NCBI GenBank assembly: GCA_950106755.1
Contig: OX467082.1
Coordinates: forward strand, 37,944,001 to 38,008,000
DNA from: Climacium dendroides
Lineage: Eukaryota; Streptophyta; Bryopsida; Hypnales; Climaciaceae
Direction: 5' to 3'
Length of the DNA stretch: 64,000 bases
Shown: in pieces, positions 34,474 through 45,690 of the stretch
How positions within the stretch are numbered: position 1 is the first letter of the stretch
Layout of the letters: each line of letters opens with the position of its first letter
Made by a program: the position numbers and the translations under genes
The notes under the pieces: generated by a model
What the model was told of the DNA's origin: nothing
What the model saw: the letters and a program-made list of their open reading frames with translations, nothing else
Database searches by the model: none

Positions 34474-37165
34474 TAGTACACAGTGGTTCAACTCATAAAT
34501 GCAATTCAAAATTCAACTCACGACTCAATGTAGTACACAGTTATTCAACTTAGGAATACACAACTCAATATAGTACACAATATCTATGGTTCACGGATTG
34601 CCACTCCAGATTTAAATACAGTTTGTGTTTCTCACAGGAGAAATCTAAAATGCCCATCTATGAGATTTTTGAAGAATTCCATGGTACCTGACAAGCGATG
34701 ATGGAAGATTACACTGTCTAGATTAATAATTCAAGGAATTTATGGAATTCTGATAGACAAGGAAATTTGTTCTCTTTCTGTTGTGAATTTCTTGTGTGCT
34801 GATTTTCCCTGATAGCGCCGCCAATGCCCCCGTTCCTAACGCAAATTGGATTTTAAACCACCGACGGTGCATTAGACATGGCCCGAGTTTGTGTCGTTAT
34901 TGTCAACATCATTGTAGGTTCATCAATTATGTAAGTTGCTTTAAGCAAAAATCATATTTGCCAACTTTCTCCAACCTATAAACACACTTGAGATATTATA
35001 TTCAGCAAGTTGTGGTGATCAATTAATGATAGAACAAGATGTAGTCTAGAAGATATGAATACTCACATCTTTGTCTATGATAGCAATTAAGCAAAAACTC
35101 ATTAGAAATTGGTTGAAGGATATTGAGTCAATAATGTGTGTTAGTTATAGAAGGGAAGGTCACTTATGAATTGGAAGTAGAGCCAAAGATTGATTTTAAT
35201 GGAGCAACAACAATTGATAGTAGAGACACCCATAAAGCAAGCACATCAAATTTTGAAAAGCATAAATAGTGGATTCTCATAATGACACTTGCTAAAAACT
35301 TCTCCCATTTTTGATACTTGTACAATGCTTCTCTCTTTGGACCAATGTACCAAGCCTTGCTCCACTGCTCATGTTTACATTGTAGATGTTGATATTTATA
35401 TTTTCGTAGAGTAAGTTGATAATGGATGCTCATTTTTTTAAGGTGGCAATGGCCATATTTGCAACTCCTTTTCATGACCACCTCAATTGGGGTGACTCTT
35501 GAAGTTGGAATGTTTTTCCAACTTTTCAACTGATTTCTCAATTACCTTTCAAAGGTTGTAACTCAAAAACACAAGGAGTTGAAAAAGAATAGAAAAAAAA
35601 ATGCAAAATTGGAACCTTTTTGCTACTGTGCCTAATTATTGTTATTAGACTAGTCAAATTTTCATTGATTTTCTTGTTGGCAAGTGAAAGGAAGTTCCAA
35701 CTCACCAAATAATAGAACATTTGGATACTATATGCAAAAGTTACAAAGGATCAAAATTTTATTCAATAGATGTTCTAAAATCGTTTCTTCTACATATGTA
35801 TGTATTGGTTTTGGAGATGTACACAACCTCATGATATTGGTTTTAGGCTAAGTGCAATTTTGGATGTACCCACGTTATTCCAAGTGGGATCAATCACTGT
35901 TGGCAAATTTGAATGTACCAAATAATCCTAATAAATGATTTCATGATTTGTCTAATACTAGTAGACAAGTATAGATAATTTCTTTAAAATGGTGAAATTC
36001 TGCAACTTTGGCAATTTTTACAATTTAAATCAAAGGAGTGAAATGTACAATTGTCCTAGATTTCTTACATCTATATCATTCCCAGATGTTTGAAATTCGT
36101 AGATGGCATAGCTGGCACTTTCACAATGCAAATTGTGCAATCTGAAATCTATACAGCTTCTAGATTTTTGAAATCTATACCTATCCTAAATGTCACTTTT
36201 ACAGTTCAAACCAGGCGGTTTGAAAATGACACATGAAATACCGCCATTTTAATGAAATTCCACATGATAATGTTCACCAATTCTGAGGACTTTTTGCCCA
36301 CTTCTCTCGTCTTGGCAACAGTATATTGCATTTGCTTCACGAAGGATTTCTATTTCAAACTTCAAAGGCGGTTGCAATGATTTGTCGAACACTAAGTTTC
36401 TCGCTCTCGAACAAAAATGAATGTAAATGAATTTGTACATTGCTGCTAGTGCAATGAGAAAGCAAACTGTACCTCTGCATTAGAGGACGCTTTTATGTAC
36501 GACTTGCACATTTGCTACTTCACCGCTGACTTGTGGTTGTGTTTCTGAGGATTCCGGCCTCATACACAAGCCTTCTTTACAAATCCTCATGGTCCGAATT
36601 CACGCATAAGAAATCGAGAAATACTATCCCACACACTGGTAGCGTTTTATTACATTACTATACGGCAACCACCACCTCAAATTGTTGTGAGTTCTCCAAA
36701 AGTCTTGAAGATGAAGACTTTCAATCCGCTGCAGCATTTTCTAACTTTGCCACTTCTTCCAAACCTCTCAAACTGACTTCAATCAATCTCAAGCTACTGT
36801 AAGTCTCTCTAATCATGCATGTCCTAAACTGACCTTCAGGAACTGAGTAATAAAATATTCACCAAGTCAACTACAAAAGGCTCTCTCAACTGATGCCCTC
36901 GCTCTGGATGACCAGTGCCAAAGGCGTCAACAATGAAGCCTTGAAGGTGGATTAACTACTTCATTCATCTAAGTAAGTATCACTAACAGCTAGCTACTTA
37001 ATTACTTTACTCTCTCGTGATCCTATCGATCTCCTCTCCAAAACCTTCCATGTCTTGCTACCATGCAGACTAATGAACGCAGTACTGATTGCTAGCTGAT
37101 GCTTTGATTGACAAGCATTCCACCAAATTAAGATCCCACGCCTTAATTTGTTGGAGCCTAGACTG
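34474..37165. other. Convergent intergenic region between RLP B and HMA gene
   Basis: No gene. It contains the empty M1 sites matching 2599, 4001 and 5606, a diverged M5 repeat (about 35390-35880), one occupied M1 (35971-36265) and the M4 right-end remnant (from about 36432). Small open frames at 36533-36802 and 36994-37206 are shared with copy A but have no recognisable domain. Confidence 0.5.
35971..36265. mobile_element. MITE family M1 copy unique to copy B
   Basis: It starts ATAGATAATTTCTTTAAAAT and ends inverted ATTTTAATGAAATTCCACAT. The matching place in copy A (near 6150) lacks it and reads through CTAGCAGACATGTTCAAC. The ends are more diverged than in the A copies, and no clean target duplication remains. 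Confidence 0.65.
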
Positions 37166-39969
37166 TCAATAATAATAGTATCTGGTGTAATCAGGGCCGA
37201 GTACAAATGTGACGGGGTACATCTCTTCTAATGTGGTAACAGGAGGTGCAGGCTTTTCTTCTGCAGGCGGTGGAGGAGGATCCGGCTTGGCTTCTTCCTT
37301 CTTCTCTTCGGCTGCAGGTGCAGGTTCAGGTGCAGGTGCAGGAGCTTCCTCTTTCTTTTCTTCCGGTTTGGCTTCTTCCGCCGGCTTCTCCTCTTCCTTC
37401 TTCTCCTCTGCAGCTGGCTCCTCTTTCTTCGCTTCTTCCTGCGTAACATAACGAGTGCAACAAATGGGGACCCACAGATCAACTACTTAACCCTTTCGTA
37501 ATGGAGACTCACCACTGACTTCAAACAAGAAGGATTGGAACAGAGCTTGGGTTTGAAGCTGCGTGATTGGAATCAAATATACTCCCATAAAAGTTGCATA
37601 GTGTATAGAAATACGACTATGTAATCAAATTTGGAAGTGTACTTATATAAGATTATGTAGTCACATACGAGAATACCAAAGTGTAGATCATAGATATTAA
37701 ATCGAAAAGATGTTGCCAGAACGGGTTCACATTCTCTCTGAAGATGGCAGAAATTAACTGACATCCTCTCCTAAATCTGCTTGGAGTATTGTTATAAAAT
37801 CTTTTATGTCTTGTATGCACTTGGATTCAGACATTTGCTAAAAAAGTAGTGTTCCAGAGCGGCAAATTTTGACTTGAACTCAGCGGGATGCATAATTACA
37901 TACAGTAAGTCGAACACGTAAGCTTACCTCCTTCGGGGGCTCCTCCGCCTTGGGTTCCTCAGCTGGGGGTTCCTCCTTCTTTTCTTCCGCAGGCGGCGGA
38001 GGAGCTTCTTCCGCCTTGGGCTCCTCCTTGGGAGGCTCTTCTTTGGGAGGCTCGGGGGGAGGCTCCTCCGCCTTGGGCGGCTCCGGCTCCGGCTCCGGCT
38101 CGGGGGCGGGAGGGGGTGGGGGAGGCGGCGGGGGCGGCGGAGGGACCAGCACCGTGATCTTACCGGTGCGGGAGACATGGCGGTACACGTCCTCCGGGGT
38201 GACCACTCCTGTGACCGTCACCTTCTGACCCGGAAAATCGACATCGTATGTGGTTACACCTGTTTTGATTTGGAACCCTTTTTCCATTAGTATCTATCAT
38301 AAGAAAAAAGAAACTACTTTTATAGGAACTGAACCTTCGTCATCAGTATCTGAAAAAGAAATTATTAGTGGAAAACATGTCTGAGACAATCAGGGAGTGA
38401 ACCATTGAATCCACCAATGTGCCGAATTCCACCAAGTGGTGGTGCGTGGTTTCCACTACAGACTCCAGCGAAATGAATTTGAAATTTTCATTGGGGTAAG
38501 GTCAGTTTTGTTCACTATAATCAGCTGTACCAGAAAGGAGAGAAGAAGAAAATGGATTACTTGCATCTCTGGTGCAGTGTGTGCAAATGTGGTTAAATTT
38601 AGCAAACTTATACCAAGCAAAAAAATTCAGCACATTTAGCAGTCTCTTTAGCAACCTGAGCTAATTGCGTGCATTTTATTTGGGACCTTTGTTAGTTGCT
38701 CGACATTGCTATAAACTAATAGATGAGCACTCCCCGACTGCATGACCTCGGCTATTGAAAGACCTTCCGAGCATACAAGCTTACAAGAAGGCTGTGAATA
38801 AACTAATTAAGGAAAGAGGTTGTGTAATACCGATAGGGGTTCTGAAACGAATACATCTGTGTTCACGGTGATCATTCTAAGTCATAGAGTGCCGATTTCT
38901 TTAGTTTTAATTGGAAGGATCGGCACATTGATTCCTTTCGTCTGGAGTGTCTTTAATTTTGTTTTACAACCTCCCACCTTAGCCACACTGGTAATTTCAT
39001 AACTAAAAGTTATTTTCTTTTAAGTTCCATCACTATTAAGGTGGCTACCCCCCAAACCGCCACTTTTTGCTACTATGCCTATTTTCTATTATTACATTGG
39101 TCAAATTTTTCATATTTTCTTGATGGCAAGTGAAAGGAGGTTCCAACACACCAAAGAGCATTACATTTGGATACAGTATACAAAAGTTAGGAAGGGTCAA
39201 AGTTTGTTTTGAAAGATGTTTTAAAATCGTTTCTACAACATACGTACACACTGATTTTAGGGATTTTGGAGGTGTACCCAGAGTGATGATGGTGGCAGGG
39301 TGCGATTTTGGGTGTACCCACCTTAAGGTTTATAACAAATATTTGTGGATATCTACCCGTCTTACATTTGTATTGTACAGTATTGTATTGTGATGAAGCA
39401 TCGTAGGAGATCAAGGTGAGGATATCTCAGCGGAGGTGGGAGACCTTTCTACTGTAACCACACAACACAGGTACGATCTGGGCAAGGGCTCTCATATCCA
39501 TGGTACGAAATTCCAGTAACACTATTTTACTCCCCCCAAATGATGTTATTCTCTGAACTCCTTTCAACAGTTCTTTTTCTGTCAAAAAATAAGTTTTCCA
39601 CACCCCCATAACCATCGAAAACAAACAACATCCCTTCTGAAAGAGTTAGTTATCAGTTACCAGTGTTACTTTTGCTGCCTAGAAGCTGACAAAGACCACC
39701 TTTCTATTCGATGGGCGGCACCAAATTGTGAACTTCATGATTGTGAACCTTTATTTTATATATATTTTTCTTTGCAAACAAAGGAAACGGAATTGTGAAC
39801 CTTTATGATATTTCGAGTACTGTTATCTCAGAGGAAGAGAGGGAATCATTCATTTATTCCTACCTGGAATCCGTTTGACAGCTCGCTTCACTGTACGAGC
39901 ACATCCTTCACAATGCAAAACCACCTTGAGGATGACCGTTTGGACCACCAGCGTCTGCTCCTCACCCAT
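37166..39969 (-). CDS. HMA-domain proline/glutamate-rich protein (HIPP/HPP-like)
   Basis: Coding exons on the minus strand are 39969-39864, 38259-37928 and 37438-37166 (106 + 332 + 273 bases, 236 aa). Exon 1 has a Kozak-like ACCATGG and encodes VILKVVLHCEGCARTVKRAV with the CxxC metal-binding pair C20/C23. After an intron with a TACTAAT branch-point-like motif, exon 2 completes the heavy-metal-associated fold (VTTYDVDFPGQKVTVTG, then TPEDVYRHVSRTGK). Next come about 12 consecutive prolines and a PEPEPE/EEPK tract continuing through exon 3. The protein ends GPDYTRYYYY, so it lacks the CaaX prenylation box that defines HIPPs; HPP is the better class. Family members bind metals and act in metal handling or stress responses; the role here is inferred. 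An untranslated exon upstream is likely, because GATTGCAG immediately precedes ACCATG. Confidence 0.88.
38260..39863 (-). other. Intron 1 of the HMA gene, containing the duplication breakpoint
   Basis: The 1,604-base intron has donor CCAG|GTAGG and acceptor AAAACAG|GT, with TACTAAT about 25 bases before the acceptor. It holds the end of the duplicated block (38927) and a MITE at 39036-39326. Confidence 0.8.
39036..39326. mobile_element. MITE family M5 inside HMA intron 1
   Basis: Left end TTAAGGTGGCTACCCCCC and right end, inverted, TTAAGGTGGGTACACCC bound 291 bp. Diverged relatives lie at about 5490-6045, 35390-35880 and 62174-62500, sharing TTGGCAAGTGAAAGGAGGTT. Confidence 0.7.
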
Positions 39970-42620
39970 GGTCTGCAATCATGCCACGTAGCCAGTTTGT
40001 TAGTTTTCACTTGGGCATATTCGGGGACTGCGTTTTGAAAGTAGGGAAAAAAATGACAAAAAAAATTTACGAAAGTAATCAAGCGACGGATTACATTGTT
40101 TGGTCAATTGACAACACTCTGGTATTTCCTTTGAAAGCGAGTGGCACTATTCTAAACTAGTGCAGATTTGAAAAACGATTGTGTCGGTTACTAATTTCCA
40201 CCATTTGCAGTGACGCTAATTTCGCAGGAGACTCTAATTTTGCACCTTGACTAGCAGGGCAATAAATCGAGATCTTACAGTCACAAGGGAATTAAACTGA
40301 AAAGCAAGAACAGTTACGAAATGAATCGGGTCTTCTATGGCACTAGATGTAAGATGGCTGTGAGAAACAATTGTCCTTGTTATGATGTTGGTTAGTAGAA
40401 AAGAGCTTGTCACAATTCCTTTCTAGAAACATGATCCACTTAGAGCACAAAATTACTCACCATGAGACCCACATATATGAGCAATTAAACCACTTAAAGG
40501 TCTTTTAGTGGTCATTTCCCTGGTTTCCGCATACCGTGTTTTTTTACTAGTGATTTTGTTTTTTGATTCCCATCGAAGGAGGTACAGTACCTGGCCATTT
40601 TTAGTTAACTAACTTTTTGCTGGTTATCTGGTTCTTTCTGGAGTTTTTGTGTAGATAGAAACTTCAGGGAGAGCTAACTTAACTTACAATAGCTTTATGA
40701 CACAAGCGGCCCTCAAACTGCTCGTCTCTCTGGCTCTACTTTTCTCGCTTTGACTTCTTCTGCAACCGTCCGGACGGCCTCTCTTCTCTCCCGACCCTCA
40801 CTGCTCCTGAGACGGGGTCAGATTTCATATCATTAAACCCCATTCATGAGAAACATTGTGCATTTGTTGGTAACAGAGCAAAGCAAAATTCGACCGAACC
40901 ATATCTGACAAAAGAAAATGTTGAGGTCCAATTTGGACTTCCTGGCATGGCATGGCCCTTTCTTGGTGATCACCTCCAAATGTGAAGAACGAAACCTCGC
41001 TCGAGGTGGCAGAGTTGGAGATCCTCAACTTCTAATCTCAAAGCTCCACTTGATACTCAAACCGCAAACCTTTCTTTTCCTAGCCTAGACCTGCAAGAAA
41101 TTTTACACACATGAAATTCTCCCGACTCTTCAACACGAAAACTCAATCACAATAAAAAAAAAACCCATCAAATCTCATTCATGTTCAGAAAAAAACGGTG
41201 AGGGACAACACCCTGAACATTTCCCAAACACGAAGCCGAACATCACCTGATCAAGCGGAGAAACTTATGCAGCGATTTCGAACACAAGGACACAGTCTAA
41301 TTTGGTTGCAAAAGGCTCTTCAATCCTACCAATTAATAGATATCGATCTTCACAAGCCAATCCCCACAATGCACTTCATCAGCATCAAGCACGGTCGAGG
41401 AGAAACCTCACTGTACACTTACAATTTCAAGAACAATGTCTAAACCAGAGCTCTCAAAATCCCTGCAATATTTCTTCACAAGAGAGACGTATCGATGGAC
41501 TTCTCAATTATTCTCGATCAAACGATCGAGTCTCTCTCTCTCTCTCTGCCAACTTAGCTACGTACGCAATTGATGATCCAGCAATGAATCCAAGGCTGCA
41601 CATGAAAATTGCAAGGATTGCACGGGAGAGAGCGCTGCAGTGTTTATTACCAAGAGTGATGAGGGTGCGTCCCATATGCACGCTCGCAATGGAAAGGAAA
41701 GGCTCGACTGGGATCTGTGGGTGCAGAAGTGTAGGGGAGATCGGACTGCGGGCAGACGGGCAGGGAAGGCGTTGCGAACTGGGGTTACCGGGGGGTAACC
41801 GGGGTCAAGCATCTCCAGCGGTACGGGAAACAAGCTCCCAGCCCGTGGATTAATTTTTTTAACTGTAGCTCTGGTGTTCCTTGCAGCATGTCATTGAACT
41901 AAATTTGGAGGGATATCATCATATTAGCTCCTTTTTGTCAAATCTAGCAAAATTTCAGGAAAAAAAAAAAAACTAAAAAAAAACTATGGTGGAAATAGCA
42001 CATCCATGTTCTTCGGAGAAAAAAAACAAAAAAAATGACAATTTTGTCCCCCCTAAACCCTAAGGCCCTATGTAGCGTAAATTCACCATTGTTAAAATAC
42101 CAAACTACATACTCTTAATTCACCTTATCAAGCAACACAAATTTTTTATTTTTTAAAATTTTGAAACCAAGAGGGGCAAGCCCCAATGCTTAAGAGGAAA
42201 GATACTCCACCACAACTAAAAGCCAAAGGCCAAATAACATCAAAACTACAACTGCCAAATCTAATTTGGGTTCCTCGGTTGGTAGATAAAACCTCTCCTA
42301 GCTCCATAATATTTTCCCAATCTAGCCATTTTCAAGCAAAACCCAGATTTATTTTGAGACAAAGGGAGTACAACAAACAGAGTTTGTCACACAATGCAAC
42401 ATCACCAAAAGGTTTCATGAAACTACAAGATTTTACTCAGAAGATGTTTTCATGGAACTACAAGATTATATTGAGAAGATGCTTGGCACATTTTTATACA
42501 CCAATTTTTGGAAGTGGTAGGAAGAGTTCCGTAACGTAGGAAGAGTTCCGTAGTGTAGGAAGAGTTCTCCACTTCCCTTCTCTTTCAGACACGCTACTCT
42601 ACTCATCTTACGCCATAGGT
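39970..42620. other. Region upstream of the HMA gene
   Basis: No protein gene supported. It probably includes the HMA promoter and leader (minus strand). A strong minus-strand donor, CATG|GTGAGTAAT, lies near 40462 and could end a leader exon. There is a TC run at 41531-41545, a GC-rich patch at 41600-41850, and a GGTTACC/GGTAACC stem at 41783-41800. An open frame at 41302-41853 looks non-coding. Confidence 0.35.
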
Positions 42621-42689
42621 GCTTGATTGATTGTCTCAGAACGTAACTTACCTTGCGCAGCTGAGTTGAATGGGACGTGCCCAGGCCTG

Positions 42690-44300
42690 CGACTCAGTCT
42701 CAGTCTGGGTTCTTCACTGCAGCAACTGAACCCCCGAGTACTGAATGCCTGCCGATTGTTTGACACCGCAAGTGGATTGGTAGTTGAAGGGGGAATATGC
42801 TCTAAAAGAAACCATCTACGGGCCGGTCCGCCTTTTTCACAGGTTTGCATGAACGAAAATATTTTTGGCTCAGTTTTTCGGAGGAAGAAAAATGGATGCC
42901 CAACGTAACACAAGTGGTTTCGTGTTTTTTGACGCGTTTTTGAATTAGTTATGAATTTTCAAAGAAATCTGTTGTAGGTACCTGGTTGTGACCCTAGGTC
43001 TCCCCAAATGCGTCCACTTGCAATTAAAAAAAATTAAAAAATTAAAAATTAAAAATTCTTGATTCAATTAATAGCTAGAGAGGCCCATTTAAGGACAAAA
43101 TCATATCCATTTAGTACCTTTTTACAGGAGTCATTTCAAGAGGATGGATGCTTTGAGAGCATACTACCTTAATACCTACGCTTGCTAATTATTTACCATT
43201 GTTTTTTCCGTAGACATATCATGGCATATCATGGGTACGCTTTAGATGTGAAGAATTTAGTATTCTTTGTGAGTTACACATTTGAGATGAACTTGTTAGT
43301 CTTAAACAAATGAGATTTCAATTGGGGGATAATCGGATGCGAATATGACACACATCAAAGTTTTAAGTGGTAATTATAATGAAGAGACCTTGCTACTACA
43401 ATTGAATCTACACAAAATAGTGAAATTAGGTTGTCCCTCACTAATTTCTCGATATTCTACACTATATAAAAATGTATTATTATTGTAAAAAGATGTAATA
43501 ATGCAAGAACCATATGTGTTGCATGGATTGGTGCATTTGTTCTTGGCACAAGTTTAGAGAGTCACATGTGCCTCTATGTGGACAAGTAGTGAGTCACAAG
43601 GTAACTTCTTTATAAAAGGCAACCTAATTGTTAAGCCAACCTAACTTCACTATTTTATGTACCTATCTTTTGGATAGGATCATTGTCTAAAAATAATAAA
43701 GAAGGTGGAGACAATAGGAAGTGTTGTCTACCGGTGGTTGTGTGATTTTGATTAACAAGGCATTTAATTGTAACTTGCAATGTACATGTGTCCATTGGAT
43801 ATAGTAGCTGACCCATTTCCAACTATCAACCCATTTTCAATCTATAGATTGGTTTCTTTCTATGAAGTTGTGCTTTCTTTCCGTGAAGTTGTGCTTTCTT
43901 TCCGTGAAGTTGTGGTGCAATTTGAGGAGTAACTTTGGCTCATTATGATTGGCTACAAGGCTATCAATATTGCAACCAACCCTTAGTCCAATTTGCAATC
44001 AACCTATAGTCAAAAATAAAAAGGTCTATATCACCATTACAAGTTAAAGAAAATCTTTCACTAAAAAATTCATGATAATTACATTTTGTATAATAAAATT
44101 CTGAAAAAATATATAGTCTTTCCAAACTCTATTTCTATACATGGAAAAAATTCCACACACACAAAAATTGTGCTCTAAATATATGTAATTGTTTAAGTGG
44201 TTGGAAATTAAATGGGTTAGCTACCTTATAAGTAGTAGAATCCTCTTAGCACATCCTTCATTAATCCTTAAAAAATAAACTAATGACCATGGAAATCATC
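42690..44300 (+). repeat. Direct repeat R7, copy 1, enlarged by insertions
   Basis: It shares ordered blocks with 45268-45690: CAGTCTCAGTCTGGGTTCTT, CTTGCTAATTATTTACCA, ATGTGAAGAATTTAGTATTC, AGGAAGTGTTGTCTAC, AACAAGGCATTTAATTGTA and ATGTACATGTGTCCATT. Extra DNA in copy 1 includes ~350 bp near 42790-43150 and the MITE at 43804. Confidence 0.65.
43804..44224. mobile_element. MITE family M6, copy 1
   Basis: The ends are GTAGCTGACCCATTTCCAAC and the inverted GGAAATTAAATGGGTTAGCTAC, about 421 bp. The other R7 copy shows the uninterrupted site (TATAGGTAGTAGAATC, near 45657). It encodes no protein. Confidence 0.75.
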
Positions 44301-44414
44301 CTTTTTAATACCGTGGGAATCATTGGCTTGAAAAAAATGCGAAAGCATTCATTGGAAGTCAAATTAACATGGAAGGCCTCCTCTTTTCACAACAAAATTC
44401 AAAGGATGAATAAA

Positions 44415-44810
44415 GTAGCTGATCCATTTCCAACCACTTAAGCAATTATGCATATATGGAGCGCAGTTTTTTGAGTGTGGAATTTTTTCCCATGTGTAGA
44501 AATAGAGTTTGGAAGGGTTGTATATTTTTCTAGAATTTTACTATATAAAATATAATTATCATGAATTTTTTAGTGAAAAATTCTCTTTGACCTGTAATGG
44601 TGATATAGACCCTTCAATTTCTGCCCATAGGCTGATTGCAAAATCAACCAAGGGCTGGTTGCAATATTGATAGCCTTACAGCCAATCATAATGTGCCACA
44701 ACTTGCTCCTCAAACTCCACCACAACTTCACCAAAAGAAAACACAACTCCATGGAAAGATAGCAGTCTAGAGATTGGAAATGGGGTGATGGTTAAAAATG
44801 GATCAGCTAC
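44415..44810. mobile_element. MITE family M6, copy 2 (inverted)
   Basis: The ends are GTAGCTGATCCATTTCCAAC and inverted AATGGATCAGCTAC. The interior is the reverse complement of copy 1, only 190 bp away, so the two form a ~400-bp-arm inverted repeat. Confidence 0.75.
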
Positions 44811-45267
44811 TACAAGGTAGTATGGCCTTAAAATGCCCATCTTCTTCAGATCGTCCTGTAGGTAGCTATAGAATGGATGCCAAGTGATCCTTGAATGGAC
44901 CTCTTTGGTCTGTTAATGAATTCAAAAAAAATTATTATTTTTATTGTAAGAGCCGATCATTGTCTTTGGTTTGTGCACATTTCTTTATAAGACACAAGGG
45001 GACGGATTTTGGAACACCTATGGTCACAAATAGGTGCCTATGACTTAGAGCTTTGAAAATTCATAAGTAATTCAAAAATGCTTGGAAAAATACGAAATTA
45101 CTTGTGTTGTGTTCTGCATCTATTTTTCTTTCTCTGAAAAATGAGCTAAAAATCATTTTGTCCATGGAAACCTGTGAAAAAGGCAAATCAGCCCTTAAAA
45201 GGTCACTTTAAGGCCATACTACCTTAGTTACACTTCTATTCTGCACAGATGGATTTCCAGTCTCAGT

Positions 45268-45690
45268 CTGGGTTCTTCTTCACTGCAACTGAACCCAAGT
45301 ACAACACCTACCACTTTTTTTACCTCACAAGTTGATTGGTATTAAAACCTACACTTGCTAATTATTTACCACTCTTCTTTCATGTGAAGAATTTAGTATT
45401 CTTTTGTGAGTCATGCATTTGACATGGACTTGTCAGTCTTACCGGAAGTGAATATGACTCATATCAAAGTTTTAAGTGATAATAATAAAGTGACCTCACT
45501 ACTACAATTGAATCTATCTATCTTTTGTCTAGGATCATTATTTATAAATAATAAAGAAGGTGGTAACAATATAGGAAGTGTTGTCTACTGATAGTTGTAT
45601 AATTTTGATAAACAAGGCATTTAATTGTAGCTTGCTATGTACATGTGTCCATTTGGTATAGGTAGTAGAATCATGTTAGTACATCCTTCG
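45268..45690 (+). repeat. Direct repeat R7, copy 2
   Basis: A shorter, uninterrupted relative of 42690-44300. A 61-aa open frame inside it (45406-45591) is not shared intact with copy 1 and is probably not coding. Confidence 0.6.

Larger units (their letters stand above)
31892..38927. repeat. Right copy of the segmental duplication
   Basis: It is colinear with 1-8877. Copy-specific changes here are an extra ~235 bp at about 35124-35360, an M1 element at 35971-36265, and loss of the segment equivalent to about 6319-6985. The match ends inside HMA intron 1. Confidence 0.9.

Noticed and set aside
37950..38228. Plus-strand Gly/Ser-rich reading frame
   Set aside because: It is the antisense of the Pro/Glu-rich HMA exon 2; the frame is open only because of composition. 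The same applies to 37209-37451 and 7761-8003.
37880..38287. Single-exon start at the Met encoded at 38287 for the HMA protein
   Set aside because: It would omit the CxxC strand and helix of the fold. A TACTAAT motif and a CAG acceptor lie just inside this start, and exon 39864-39969 supplies the missing half in the right phase.
38540..38610. Minus-strand CTHC motif as the metal-binding exon
   Set aside because: Joining it to exon 2 in phase removes the whole first helix, and the exon at 39864-39969 fits perfectly.
41302..41853. 183-aa reading frame
   Set aside because: Low-complexity SLSLS from a TC run and no recognisable domain. It lies upstream of the HMA gene on the other strand and is probably leader or promoter.
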